Shown here piece after piece: positions 36,598 to 47,568 of a DNA stretch of 64,000 nucleotides. How positions within the stretch are numbered: the stretch's first letter is position 1; each line of letters starts with the position of its first letter. Under the pieces are notes generated by a model. The model worked only from the letters and a program-made list of their open reading frames with translations, searched no databases and was not told where the DNA came from. The stretch comes from Paramyrothecium sp. XJ0827 (Eukaryota > Ascomycota > Sordariomycetes > Hypocreales > Stachybotryaceae), in the NCBI GenBank assembly GCA_020881915.1, contig JAJFPB010000008.1:1-64000 (forward strand), read 5' to 3'. Made by a program: the position numbers and the translations under genes.

Positions 36598-38639
36598 ATG
36601 GGTGTCTGTGCCTCGACGTGCTGCGGAGGTACCGCGACTCCCAACTCCCACATTCATCCCTGCTCAGATTGCTTACGTCTGCTCCAGGCCGCGCCCGCGA
36701 TGGCCTCTACGAACCCGTACTCGCCGATAGCGAACGTGAAGCAGTCGCAGACCTTCTGCAGTACCTAGAGAACGTTCGTCTGCACCCTCCCAGCCTGACA
36801 TGCTCCACGGCTAACCTGTGACGTAGCGCGGCGAAACCGATTTCTTCTCCGGCGAACCCCTTCGAGCTTTGAGCACCTTGGTATTTTCCGAGAACATCGA
36901 CTTGCAACGCAGCGCAAGCTTGACATTTGCCGAGATCACGGAAAGAGGTGCGCCCCCCCGCCCTGCTTGGCCGAGCCCCCCTGAGGGCCTTCTATCGAAG
37001 TCCGTTTCGATGCTAACTTCAGCCTCGTCAGACGTTCGTGAGGTCGATCGAGACACTCTCGAGCCCATCCTCTTCCTCCTTCAAAGCCCCGATATCGAGG
37101 TCCAGCGAGCTGCCAGTGCAGCTCTCGGTAACCTTGCCGTCAACAGTATGTTTGGTCCCTCTGTTGCGATCATTCACGGCATACTAATGCATGGAGCCAG
37201 CCGAGAACAAGCTGCTTATTGTCCATCTGGGCGGCCTCACCCCCCTCATTCGACAGATGCACTCGCCGAACGTAGAGGTCCAGTGCAACGCCGTCGGTTG
37301 CATTACCAACCTCGCCACCCACGAGGAGAACAAGGCCAAGATTGCGAGGTCCGGTGCTCTTGGTCCGTTGGCTAGACTAGCAAAGTCTCGCGACATGCGT
37401 GTGCAGCGGAACGCAACCGGTGCCCTTCTGAATATGACACATTCTGGTGAGTCTACTCCGATTGAAGACGTCATGGCCTAGTCGTAACGGGAATCTATCC
37501 AGATGAGAACCGCCAGCAGCTTGTCAACGCGGGTGCGATTCCGGTTCTCGTCCAGCTGCTATCGTCCCCGGACGTCGATGTTCAGTATTACTGCACCACG
37601 GCTCTCAGCAACATTGCGGTTGATTCAAACAACAGAAAGAAGCTGGCGTCAACGGAGCCCAAGCTGGTTCAATCACTCGTTAACCTCATGGATTCATCTT
37701 CTCCCAAGGTTCAATGCCAGGCAGCCCTTGCCCTGCGGAACCTAGCATCAGACGAGAAGTATCAGCTCGACATTGTACGATCCAACGGCCTGCCGCCCCT
37801 ACTGCGTCTCCTTCAGTCTTCCTATCTTCCCCTAATTCTCTCCGCCGTCGCCTGCATACGCAACATCTCTATCCACCCTCTCAACGAGTCTCCTATTATC
37901 GAAGCCAACTTTCTCAAACCCCTGGTGGATCTCCTGGGCTCGACAGACAACGAAGAAATCCAGTGCCACGCAATCTCGACGCTACGAAACCTGGCAGCCA
38001 GTTCGGACCGGAACAAGGCACTTGTGCTGGACGCGGGTGCCGTGCAGAAGTGCAAGCAGCTGGTGCTTGACGTTCCGGTAACGGTCCAGTCCGAGATGAC
38101 TGCTGCCATTGCCGTTTTAGCTCTGAGTGATGACCTCAAGTCGCATCTGCTGAACCTAGGTGTTTGCGATGTATTAATTCCCCTCACCCACTCGCCCAGC
38201 ATCGAAGTTCAAGGCAATAGTGCTGCTGCGCTGGGTAATCTTTCATCCAAAGGTGAGCACTCTCTGTGGCATGGATCCACGGCGAAACTTGTATTGACAA
38301 CTTCTAGTGGGCGACTACACCATCTTCGTACGGAACTGGAACGAGCCCAACGGCGGCATCCACGGGTACCTTTGCCGATTCCTGCAATCAGGCGATGCCA
38401 CCTTCCAGCACATCGCCGTCTGGACCTTGCTGCAGCTCTTTGAGTCGGAAGACAAGACGTTGATCAGCCTCATCGGCAAGGCGGACGACATCATCGAGCA
38501 CATTCGCACCATTGCGAACCGTCAAGTAGAAGCCGAACCGGAGTATGAGGAGGAAGACGAGGGCGAGGTTGTGAACCTTGCGCAACGGTGTCTCGAGCTC
38601 CTCGGCCAGAGCAAGTCTACGGCACATATCGAAGGTTAA
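36598..38639 (+). CDS. VAC8: Vacuolar armadillo-repeat protein Vac8
   Basis: Acylated armadillo protein of the vacuole membrane, needed for vacuole inheritance, nucleus-vacuole contacts and selective autophagy in yeast. Seven exons (36598-36628, 36688-36773, 36827-36947, 37032-37145, 37201-37446, 37503-38252, 38308-38639) give 559 residues. The N-terminus [10 protein letters not shown] has the N-myristoylation glycine and cysteines for palmitoylation. About eleven armadillo repeats follow with the repeated pattern VQxxAxxALxNLA. The C-terminus has an acidic patch (EYEEEDEGE). Every intron is phase 0 or 1 and joins conserved repeat sequence, so the model is well supported. Confidence 0.95.
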
Positions 38640-39275
38640 TACCTCTGCAGTGGCCCAACGAGACAAACTGTGCATCTCAGCATATCTCCCCTGCCACCCA
38701 TATCTACTAGGCGCACGCCGTCTACGGGAGGGCGCATACGGCGGCATGGGAGTGGAACGGTGTTGCGGGCGTTTTGATATGGACTCGCCCTGAAACTTCT
38801 CAGGGCTCGCGTTTTCCCCTTTATACCAGTACCTACTTCTCCCTCATTGACGTTTCCTTACTTCACTTGTTTTTTTCTCAAGACTGATTTCTTTCCCCGC
38901 AAGGACTGGCCGCCCAGTGGTTCCGGCACGTTTCTTCGGCGCGAAGCAGATGCCATTGGAGCATTGGAGCATTCGTGCGATTGCGGCTAGAGGATGCGGG
39001 TTCTCAATTGTCCCAATCATGTACGGCCTGGAGTGGAGCCGATGGTGTTCGCATAGCGTTACTGACTTGAAGCGCAGAGGACGCGGTTGACGTGGATCGA
39101 ACGAGACGGAGGAGCTTACCAGTTGTAATTAGACCATGACCTTTTTCGGTGACTGTCAAATACCCAATAAGACTTTTACTATAATACATCAAGTCATCAT
39201 GGCTGCCATGATTATAGAGGCTAGACGGCAGGAGACGTAAAGGTGCCGCTTGAACGCGGCGGTGAGATGTAGGAC
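38640..39275. other. Convergent intergenic region
   Basis: Lies between the 3' ends of VAC8 and IMP1. No supported reading frame; T-rich stretches at 38860-38890 fit 3' end formation. Confidence 0.45.
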
Positions 39276-39843
39276 TCATTCATCGTGCGCCGATTCCAAA
39301 CCGTTGCCAATCCTTTTCCTCTCTCGCCAAGGCAAGATTTGGGCCGTCACCTTGCCTGTGACAAGTGCCAATGGTAAGGGACCAAACTGCCTCGAATCCC
39401 GGGAAGCCGGCAAATTGTCCCCCACAACCCAACAGTGGCCCTCTGGTACCTGGAGGACGTTCAGCAAGGGCCGGTTATGGGTCAACAATGGTGGGAAGCG
39501 GAGGGTAACCAACCTGGATCATGCGCTCTTCGCCAGCCTCGCCGGGCGTGCCCATGGAAACGTAGTCGCCAGGCATGCCCACAACTCGCTTGACGCCGCC
39601 CTGGTCAGGGAAGATGGGAATCTTGTAAACGACAATGTCGCCGACACCAATGCCGCGGCCGCGGCGGCGCGTCATGTCCGCGATGAGCCAGTCGCCGGTA
39701 ACGGCGAAGGTGGGCAGCATGGAGGGACCAGCAGCGGGGAAGCATTGCAAGGGCCCGTAGGCGTAGGCCAAGTGCGCGAAGCAGGCAGCCTTGACGAAGG
39801 AGGCAGTGAGGCGGACGGGACGGCCGAGGAAATGTTCTATCAT
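39276..39843 (-). CDS. IMP1: Mitochondrial inner membrane peptidase subunit 1 (Imp1)
   Basis: Signal-peptidase-type Ser/Lys protease that removes sorting signals from proteins of the intermembrane space. Exons 39514-39843 and 39276-39449 give 167 residues, the normal size. The nucleophile is in GPSMLPT and the general-base lysine in GGVKRVVGMPGD; the family's GHCWVVGDN and SRDSRQFGPLPLALV are in exon 2, whose DSR triplet favours the Imp1 subgroup over Imp2. A hydrophobic segment (FVKAACFAHLAYAYG) near the N-terminus is the membrane anchor. Without the intron the frame ends a few codons after ERMIQ. Confidence 0.92.
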
Positions 39844-41469
39844 GGCTGCGGACCGAGAAGCGCACCCGACGGAGTCTGTGAGTTATGTGGGATGCGGTAT
39901 CATGAGTGAAATGGCGGAGACATGGCGGGGGACGGGAAAGTCGGCCTCGTCCTGGTGGGATTTATGGCGGTTGAGTGAGTGTAAGTTGGTGGTGATGAGA
40001 TTGTCGTGCTGACGGTGCAGTGTAGTGAAAAGCTCTGGTCCCACCCATGCCGGCACTAGTGGCCCAAAACGGCAAATAGCTGTGTCGATGCTTGAACCGA
40101 AGCTCCCCACCGTCTTATGAGATGAACATGAGACAAAACAGCGTCAGGGTTGCAACCCAGCTTATTCTGCAGTGCATGTTGCTAAAGCACTGCCGTGTCA
40201 GTTCTTCCATCGTCACCCAGGCCTCACGTGAGCCTGAGAATGAGAGATGTACACAAGGATCACGTGAGGCAGCACAGATAAGGTCCCTCCCTGCAGGTAT
40301 CTTATCTGGACGAACTTTGGCTTCAGGCGTCGGGGTCGTACTTTGGTCTTTACGACCTGACGACAGAAACTCAGTCCTCACCAGCCGCTGGCAACACATT
40401 TTGTGTCGGACTTCTAGGGTGAGATGCGCAAGCCGAAGGCTCCGTGTAGGAGCTTGTGTCCATTGTCAGTTCGACTCCAAGCCCGGCGATGATTTGACGG
40501 CTGCTTCGGGCTTTCACGAGATCTATTGTGAGATGGGCCAGTGCATCGTTGCGAGGGTACGACGACAAAAACGAGCATTACTTCGGTCAGGTTAAGGCCT
40601 ACATGGGGTGGAGTACTCCGATGCCGCAGGAGCCTTGTCTTCACTATCTCGTGGCACCGTGCCCGCGCGCAAAGACTTCGTCATGTTAAACGATCCTTCC
40701 ATCACTGGTAGTCGACTGCTTGGAAGAGGGACCTGTGTCCTATGCCGGTACGCGCCCACCGAATCGACGAAGATTTGTCCTTTACGAATCTTGGCGACAC
40801 GTTGTGGGGATGTTCATGGCTGTCGATCACGAGGAGACAATTCGGGATTTATGGCAGCACGCTAAACTCTTCGTACGGACTCCAGGAGATTTCCGGCCAT
40901 ATGCGCCTCGATTGTTTGCGTAAGCGGATGTTGGCGGTTCCTGGATCAAGTTTTTCACAAGAGTGGACGAGAGGCTGCCTTGCGTGCCGGAGGTGTTACC
41001 AGGCTATCGTGGGCTAAACTTGGAAGAAGCCAGCATGTCTCTCAACCTGTTCGAGGATGGAACCTGGGAAGGGCTCTGGTGACAATGCCAAGCCTGGGCA
41101 CGGCAATTCTTGTTTACATCCAAGGGGCACACAAGCTCGGAGAGTGCCGTATGTTATAGGGAAGTGGCTGCGTTTGAAGTCACCGTGAGTCAGGCTCCCT
41201 CGGGATACCACCCAGGCACCCAAAGGGGACGCAGAAGCCGGGGCGCACTCCCGAGCCCAAACATGGACGCCGAATTGGCGTCGCGCAGCGCGTTTTCATT
41301 CACCGAGGAGTCACAGATATGGAGTGGTCGATTTCAACGCACACAAAGTAAAAAAGGTTTCATAATACGAATGGCTGACCAAGGGTCAGTACGAAAGTAA
41401 GTTTTTCCTCCACGGGTTCCCCTATATCATCAGAAATGGCCAAGTACAAGGGAGAGAGTAGTCAGAGAC
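39844..41469. other. Intergenic region, no supported gene
   Basis: 1.6 kb upstream of IMP1 and downstream of the gasdermin-like gene. Two CACGTGA elements flank 40225-40270. No frame has recognisable features. The right half may hold the 3' UTR of the gasdermin-like gene. Confidence 0.4.
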
Positions 41470-42393
41470 CTAATCAATATTCCACATGGCAACAGAATCG
41501 TCCGGAAGAAGCCAGACCTCTCCCCCGTCCTCGTAATCATGCGCAGTCGACGAGGTCAAGCCTTTCAGATCACTGTCGTCCAGTTCTGCGATGGAAAAGT
41601 CATCCCCGCTTTCCTCGTCGTCTTCCTCAGAGTCATCGGCACCCAGTAGGGTGGCATTGTTGGCCTCCGGCTTCGTGTTCATTGTCCAATTGCCACCCAA
41701 ACAGGCATGCTTGAAGGATATCTTCCGTACCTGAATGCCCAGTACAAAGTTAGCCGGCTCGTCGTAGGATGCTGCTACAGCTGAGCTGTTGGAGAACCTC
41801 ACATCTGCCTGCATCTGCGCATCAACAGGCCCAGCCGGTCCCCGAATGCCCACTCCGACCCCGCCCTCGACATCCTTACCATACTCCGTGGAGATGGTCA
41901 CTCCCCAGGCTATCTTGAGACCTGTGATGAGATAGATATGCTTTGAGGGCCCGCTATACCGGGCTTGCTTCACGCATTCCTTGATGATAGGAACCTTCAG
42001 GCAGTCCTCGACGTAGCTTCGGTCGGGGAAAAAGAATATCGTCTCAAGCTTTTGGATTTCGAAGACATCCTCGTTCATCTTTTCCCCCTTGAGACTCGCA
42101 TTCCCACCAATGCTACGGCCGAGAATTCTGGCGAGAATGCTTCCTTCACCACCAGTGGAGGCCTTGAAGCTACCGTGAACCTTCTCCTTCACGTCGGTAT
42201 AAAGTTGACCCTCGGGGACAGGAACTCGATCGTCAGGTCCTTGATTGAGAGGCGAGAGGTCCTTGATGTTGTTGACGAACGTGCCCAGCTGGAGAGGCCC
42301 GTTTGGAGGGGGCGGCGTTGTGAAGTTTGGGGCAATATGGTATGTCGGTGTCTGCCCACTGCGAAGGTGTGTCGGTTCGGGTCCAAAATCCAT
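41470..42393 (-). CDS. Gasdermin-like pore-forming protein candidate
   Basis: Single exon, 307 residues. The N-terminal 30 residues are polar and Pro-rich. From PLQLGTFVNNIKDLSPLN to about residue 228 the order of elements follows the gasdermin N-domain: a Gly/Ser/Lys-rich strand (GGNASLKGEK), a segment with LETIFFFP and charged helices, IYLITGLKIAWGVTISTE as the paired strands, then a Gly-rich loop and VLGIQVRKISFK, which matches the FRVRQL-type closing strand of animal gasdermins. This is a pattern match by eye, not an alignment score. Residues 229-307 form an acidic tail (DDSEEDDEESGDD). The gene lies 340 bases downstream of, and on the same strand as, a subtilisin-type protease, the arrangement known for fungal gasdermin-like/protease pairs. 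Family assignment moderately likely; the domain is surely part of a fungal accessory family. Confidence 0.65.
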   Translation of the reverse strand: MDFGPEPTHLRSGQTPTYHIAPNFTTPPPPNGPLQLGTFVNNIKDLSPLNQGPDDRVPVPEGQLYTDVKEKVHGSFKASTGGEGSILARILGRSIGGNASLKGEKMNEDVFEIQKLETIFFFPDRSYVEDCLKVPIIKECVKQARYSGPSKHIYLITGLKIAWGVTISTEYGKDVEGGVGVGIRGPAGPVDAQMQADVRFSNSSAVAASYDEPANFVLGIQVRKISFKHACLGGNWTMNTKPEANNATLLGADDSEEDDEESGDDFSIAELDDSDLKGLTSSTAHDYEDGGEVWLLPDDSVAMWNID

Positions 42394-42733
42394 CGTGAAG
42401 GGACCAAGACCTAGCAGCTGTTTGAGATTCGGAGTTGAGCAGCAGACAACGTGAATGACAGCACAAGGCAAATCTTTCGAATGACTGAAGGACAGTAACA
42501 GAGGCCTCACGATCTGGCGGTTTGGAGATAAAAGGCACGCAAGGCATGACCATCGGAGATTAATTGAACAGCACACTCCCGGGTCCTCGCATTTCAGTAA
42601 TTACATTGCAGCTTGCGGCCGCACACTTCTGCTGGGAGATGTCGAGGCGGTGTCGTGAAGGTGAAACCTTCACCCCCTGCCTTGGCTTGATTTGTGCAAC
42701 CATCCCAACACCATCCCCTAGGAGCCTCCTCCC
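42394..42733. other. Spacer between protease and gasdermin-like gene
   Basis: 340 bases that hold the end of the protease transcript and the promoter of the gasdermin-like gene. I see no coding sequence; the frame upstream of the gasdermin ATG is open but has no ATG. Confidence 0.5.
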
Positions 42734-45549
42734 CTAGAAATCTGCCAGGGCGGCTTGGATTATGCGCAATGCCTCGCTGAGACTTTCTTGCGTTATCGAG
42801 GTTGGAGACTTGTCCCTCCACAGGCGCAAGGGGTAGAGGAAATCATATTGATCTCTCTCGGTGGACATTGCCTTGAAAACGCTTTCCATGCCCTCCTTCC
42901 GGTGCAACATCCTCAGCTGGTTTTCCGTCAATTGTATGGGGCTGGGGCTGGAATACACAAGCTCTAGGATATTTGCAGCGATCCCCGCCGCAATGGCTGT
43001 CGCAAAGGATGTGCCCGACTTCAAAACGTCCTCGCCATCCCAACAGGAGTGCACAGCAACGCCCAGAGTGGCAAAGTTGAACTGGTCTTTCACCGGTGTG
43101 GGGTTCATGCCCCATTTGTTGCCCGCTCCGTCTGTTGCGTGCATACAAACGACACCCTGTCGACGCGCTGGCCAGGCCCGCCCAGATAGCCCGCCATTGT
43201 TCGAGGCTGCAGCGATGATGAGCTTCCCAGCGCATATAGCTCTGGCCAGGGCAGCCTCAATCCTGCTGTCTTCTTCCGCAAGCCCAAAGCACATGGTAAT
43301 AATTTGTGCGTCGCATTCCTCGACGGCCCAATCTATAGCCTAGGCATTACCATGTTAGTATCGACGTGGTGTGATGGGCGGGGAAGGCATTCAACCTTTG
43401 CGATCTCGGCCAGGTGGTGCTCGTCTACGGTGGTCTTATCGCATATTCTCACCACGTAAAGCTCCGCTACAGGAGCAAAATCCAGGAGACAGCCCGCAAC
43501 GTGCGTTCCGTGGCCACAAGTATCCTCGTTCCACGAGTCCAAGTTGCCGTAAAAGCTCCTGCTTCCCGTCCTAACAATGCGACCTAGTTTTATGGCAGCC
43601 CGAATGGTGACTTGTGAGAGGGCTACACCAGAGTCTAGGATCGCTATACGTACTCTTGGACGCTGTGAAGTATGAGGTGGGCGGCGGGTATCGTGGCGCA
43701 ACTCTGAGATGAGTTGAAGGAATGGCCGCAGGCTATTCAGGAACTTGGAGCTTTTTCTTCAGATCGTCAGCCAAACGAAGCTCTATCGTTTTGTTATGAT
43801 GTGCGTCAGGCTTATGAGAAGTACCTTGCCAAGCTGTTGTCTTCGTCATAGTCATCGAACAAGAGCAATCTCGCCTGCTCCGTATTAGATTGACCCGGGC
43901 TCTCAGTAACAGCTGCATCAAAGCCAGGAACAGCCAGGCCCCGGATCAAAGGAATGAGCTCTTTATGATTCTTCCAGTTCGTCCTAAGTAAAGGAGTAAG
44001 GATGTAAAAGTCGAAAACGGCATGGATTTTGCACTCCCTGACGCCGTCTGGAAGATTCTGAATTTGGATGAGCTCATCGAAATCTAGACACGCATTCGCG
44101 ATTTTCCGGAACTCGTCTTCGATCAGAGCTTTCCAGTTGTTCCAAACTCTGACTAAGCGCTGGCGATTACTTCTTTCTTGTGTGAGCCAATCCTCGTCAC
44201 GCGCAGACCAGGAAGCCGTACTCCCAGCCGCCAGCTCTAGGATTAGGACGCCGAGGGCGAGGGCATCGTCTTTTGGAAGTCTCTGAGATCTCGGAGGGGC
44301 CAATCTGCAAACGACGCGAGGGCACCATTCCCGGGTGAAAGAATTATTCGCTGTGGGAACTAAAACACGGTCAATCTCAATGTCTTCTTGGATCCAAGGG
44401 CTGCCGCTTAGATGGAGAAAAGAGGTAGCCAGCAAACACCCCGCCAGGCCTCGGTACTCAGAGGAGATTTTCCCGAGATCAATTGCTTCGGCCAATTTCA
44501 AGTCCTTGGAGGGTGGGCTGGCTGGTTGATGTCAGTTTGCAATGCTCGGTGGCCACATGGCGTCTGGAGTGAATGCAAAGTACATACCGTTAGGTGGCAA
44601 AGACCCCGGCGAGAGGATATCCTCAAGACGGAAAGGCTCCGACAAGGGCGGCTTAGGCGGAGGAAGCCGGTACATCCATTGACTCGCGTTTATGCCCATC
44701 GTCAGTTGAACCCTCTGTCGTCCGTCGAAATAGACATCAGCTTCACGTAGGTCGCTGGGGCCCGTCAAGTTGACAGCCTTTACCACTTGGTGGTATAAAG
44801 TCGTGTATAGACTGGTGGCGCCATTCGCAGATCGAATGTAATCAATATCGGCTACTGGGAGATGCAGGATGGGGCCAGGAGGCTCGTTCGGGCCAGTTGA
44901 AAGGTGTCTTAATACGTACCCGAGCTGGTCAACAGCCCGGTAACATGAGTTAATCTGGCGAGGCTCCTCGGGGGCCTTGAAGGCACGATTCGATGTAGTG
45001 ACGACTGACACCGGCTCAAATTTTTGACTCCAGCTCCGCTCGTCTTCGGCTTCCCTAACGGTCCCGTCTGCGCCAGATGTCGCAGTGTCGCTTTCCTGTC
45101 GGGCCAGGTGATTCCGCACTGCCAATAGATGAGGATAAGACGTGAGAACATCCGAGGCATGCAAATGCTATGTCGGCGTCAGTACCGTCCTTTAGCCCAC
45201 ATACAGCAAGTTCTCGTTGGAACAAGCAATCACTTGTCTCCGTCGAACGTACATTCCCATGTGACCAATCGTGAGCGGCAGACGTGGTCAGCTGCTCTAG
45301 CTCTGCCAGCAGGTTCTGCACTGCACATCTCAGCAATTGCAAATGGTCATTATTTCCAGCGATCCAAGCGAAGTCGAACACGGATTGCATGTGGAGTGTT
45401 GTGTCAAAAGCAGACAGGAGATTGGAGAAGCTACCCTTGAGATTGTCCTCGATCGCGTCATTGGTCATGCCTGCGGTGACCGAAAACGCGAAAAGGGGAC
45501 AAACATCGCGAAGGAGCTCCCACTCCTCTTGGGTCGCCTCTAGATCCAT
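42734..45549 (-). CDS. Subtilisin-type (S8) protease with helical, pseudokinase-like N-terminus
   Basis: Five exons (45253-45549, 44588-45167, 43825-44521, 43396-43750, 42734-43339) give 844 residues with all phases consistent. Residues 1-100 are amphipathic helical. Residues about 120-500 resemble the fungal DUF7580-type pseudokinase-like region: LLATSFLHLSGSPWIQEDI, then DDALALGVLILELAAGS. The S8 domain begins near residue 555, with the catalytic triad in AILDSG (Asp 564), GHGTHVAG (His 605) and SGTSFATA (Ser 754), and the oxyanion Asn in AAASNNGG. There is no signal peptide or propeptide-like secretion signal, so the enzyme is probably cytosolic. It precedes the gasdermin-like gene on the same strand, which suggests its substrate. 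It is divergent from a C2H2-like zinc protein. The third intron's acceptor (AAAAG) is the least certain join. Confidence 0.88.
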
Positions 45550-45695
45550 GCTGCGTTGCTTTGTTTGTACAAAAGGACGTGGCGTTTCTTTGTGGAGGAT
45601 GATCACCGTGCACCACAGGAAGGTCGCAGCAAGGACCAAGAAGAGAATATGAATAAAGAACAACAGAGCTGCTTTCAAACATTGGGCAACGAGAC

Positions 45696-45710
45696 ACACG
45701 AGGCTCGTGT
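45696..45710. promoter_or_regulatory. 15-base palindrome, copy 1
   Basis: ACACGAGGCTCGTGT: two perfect 7-base half sites around a central G. This form fits a dimeric regulator site. It is 147-161 bases upstream of the protease ATG. Confidence 0.5.
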
Positions 45711-45786
45711 CACACCGTGCCGGGTCATAGAAGGGGGCATGCTTCAAAGCACAACAAAGGTGCTTTCAAACATTAGGCAACGAGAC

Positions 45787-45801
45787 ACACGAGGCTCGTG
45801 T
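45787..45801. promoter_or_regulatory. 15-base palindrome, copy 2
   Basis: Identical to copy 1, exactly 91 bases away, in the second unit of the duplication. Confidence 0.5.
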
Positions 45802-46117
45802 CACACCGTGCTGGGTCATGGAAGGGGGCATGCTTCAAAGGGCGTAACCGTTAGTGAAAGAGAAAGGACAAAGGGCCGTCGATCGCGGGTTGCTTCTCCA
45901 AAGGATCCATATCTGTGCGCTGCGTTATCCAAAGGGCATTGGCTACTCTTGTAGCCAGGTGCAAACCAGATTCCCATCAAGCCACGAAAAGGGTTTTCGA
46001 CCGAGTTTGCCGGCTATATCTATCAAGACGTCCTGGCCGGCTCTGGCCCTTGCCATAACGATGCGAATCACCCACTCCGACAGAAGCATCAACAATCCCG
46101 TGCAATATTACGAGGAA

Positions 46118-47568
46118 ATGGCGCCAAGGTCTTCGACTGCCATAGCTGACCTGGCGCAAGCGTGCCTGGATGCTTTCAAGCAGGCCCATGCCATACATGA
46201 CAAGGCGATACTCCAGCACAAGTTCCTCCTAGATCCATATGGAGCCCCTATTGAAGATGTTCGCCTCAACTTCCAGGAGCTTTGCGGAAAATTCGACGGT
46301 TGGGTGAATGATAGCCACGCGTTGAAGCTGGACTACTCGGAGCCCGACTATGTATGGTGTCGCCTAGTCACCTTACCGGATGTCACTATGTCGTTTTTGA
46401 AAGATATCAAGGCCAATCTGGAAGACAGTGAGTTCGCCCTTAATACAGAGCCATGGAGAGCGACTTACCAATGCCATCTCCACTGATAGTTAATAGCGAG
46501 CCCACTCCTCCCGACTTCAGACTTCCAGTATCGGACTCTCAATCCCACAAGGCATTTCTAGAGAAGTGGGTCCGCGTCGGCGAGGAAATTGGAAAGCGGG
46601 TTGAACGCCTCGAAGCCCAGGTCAAGCAGATGAGGACCTTTCCTGCCGAACACGTTGAAATCTCACTCAAGACCGTCTTCACCAAGGAGGATTACTCCTT
46701 CCGGGCGAAGGCCCCGGCCATGATCAGCTGCAGGTTTCCCCTCGCCAACCGATACCTGTGCAAACATATGGGGCATGTTACGGCCATCCGCCGTGAGCTG
46801 ATCTTGTACAGGGCAAATGGGGCCAGAAGACCGCCCGTTAGGCTTATAGCGGAGGAGGATGTTATCATGAGGCCGTTTCCTGTAAAAAGGCTGGATGACT
46901 CGTTCGATTATCCACCGGGTCCTGACGATGTCGAAGAGGAAACTCAGATTCAGTGCACCATCTGTCATTCCCAAGTGAAGTGGGGGCCACTGCCAGATCT
47001 CAAAGACGTGCTTCCCTGGAAACTCCCAAGGGGTTGGGAACAGGAAATAGACTGGAAAAACCACGTCGACGAGGATCTCCGCCCCTATTCTTGCACGGTG
47101 CCCTCGTGCTCCAAGAGGCTTGTCTTCCACGCTCGCCGCGAAGACTGGAAAGAGCATATGGAGAAGGACCATACGAAGGGATGGATGCAAGAGGTGTGTC
47201 CACCACACTTTTGGCGCTGCGATGTAGGCCACGACTCTCCGCTCATCTTCCCCACCGAGGAGGAGTTCAGGAAGCACCTGCTGGACACGACCCCTGGACT
47301 CCATCCGAAACGAACGACAGATAGTCCGAGTGAAGCACAACTCGCAGGCACTTGCAGCGACCCCTACTATCGTCGATACGGTACACGCCCCGAACATGTC
47401 TGCCCGTTCTGCGAAAAGGTTCCCGAAAAGATACGGCCTCTTGTAGAAAGTGGAGAGGGTGACCCGTCCTACTTGCACGACTTTGTTATGGATCACGTCG
47501 CAAATCACCTGCTAGAAATCGCCTTGATGGCGGTTCCTTGGCTCAACGAAAACACCGAGGAAACGTAA
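46118..47568 (+). CDS. C2H2-like zinc protein with helical N-terminus
   Basis: Exons 46118-46427 and 46490-47568 give 462 residues; an in-frame ATG at 46061 would add 19. Residues 1-150 are mostly amphipathic helices (MAPRSSTAIADLAQACLDAF). A central region of about 100 residues (RTFPAEHVEISLK...) is followed by paired Cys and His: CTICH, YSCTVPSCSKRLVFHARREDWKEHMEKDH, FWRCDVGHD with FRKHLL, and CPFCEKVPEK with HDFVMDHVANH. This is the pattern of a fungal family of degenerate C2H2 proteins often found among accessory genes. No enzyme motif seen. It shares its upstream region with the protease, so co-regulation is plausible. Confidence 0.8.

Larger units (their letters stand above)
45670..45840. 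repeat. 80-base direct duplication, 91-base period
   Basis: Copy 1 (45670-45749) and copy 2 (45761-45840) differ at only three positions, all transitions, and are separated by 11 bases. Each contains the palindrome described below. The near identity suggests a recent duplication or conserved control sequence. Confidence 0.95.
45550..46117. promoter_or_regulatory. Shared divergent upstream region of protease and zinc-protein genes
   Basis: 568 bases between the two ATGs. The main content is the duplicated 80-base block at 45670-45840. No separate gene is supported here. Confidence 0.5.

Noticed and set aside
45055..45747. Upstream hydrophobic extension of the protease frame that would look like a signal anchor
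   Set aside because: The extension has no ATG and runs through the duplicated promoter block; the first ATG in frame is 45549.
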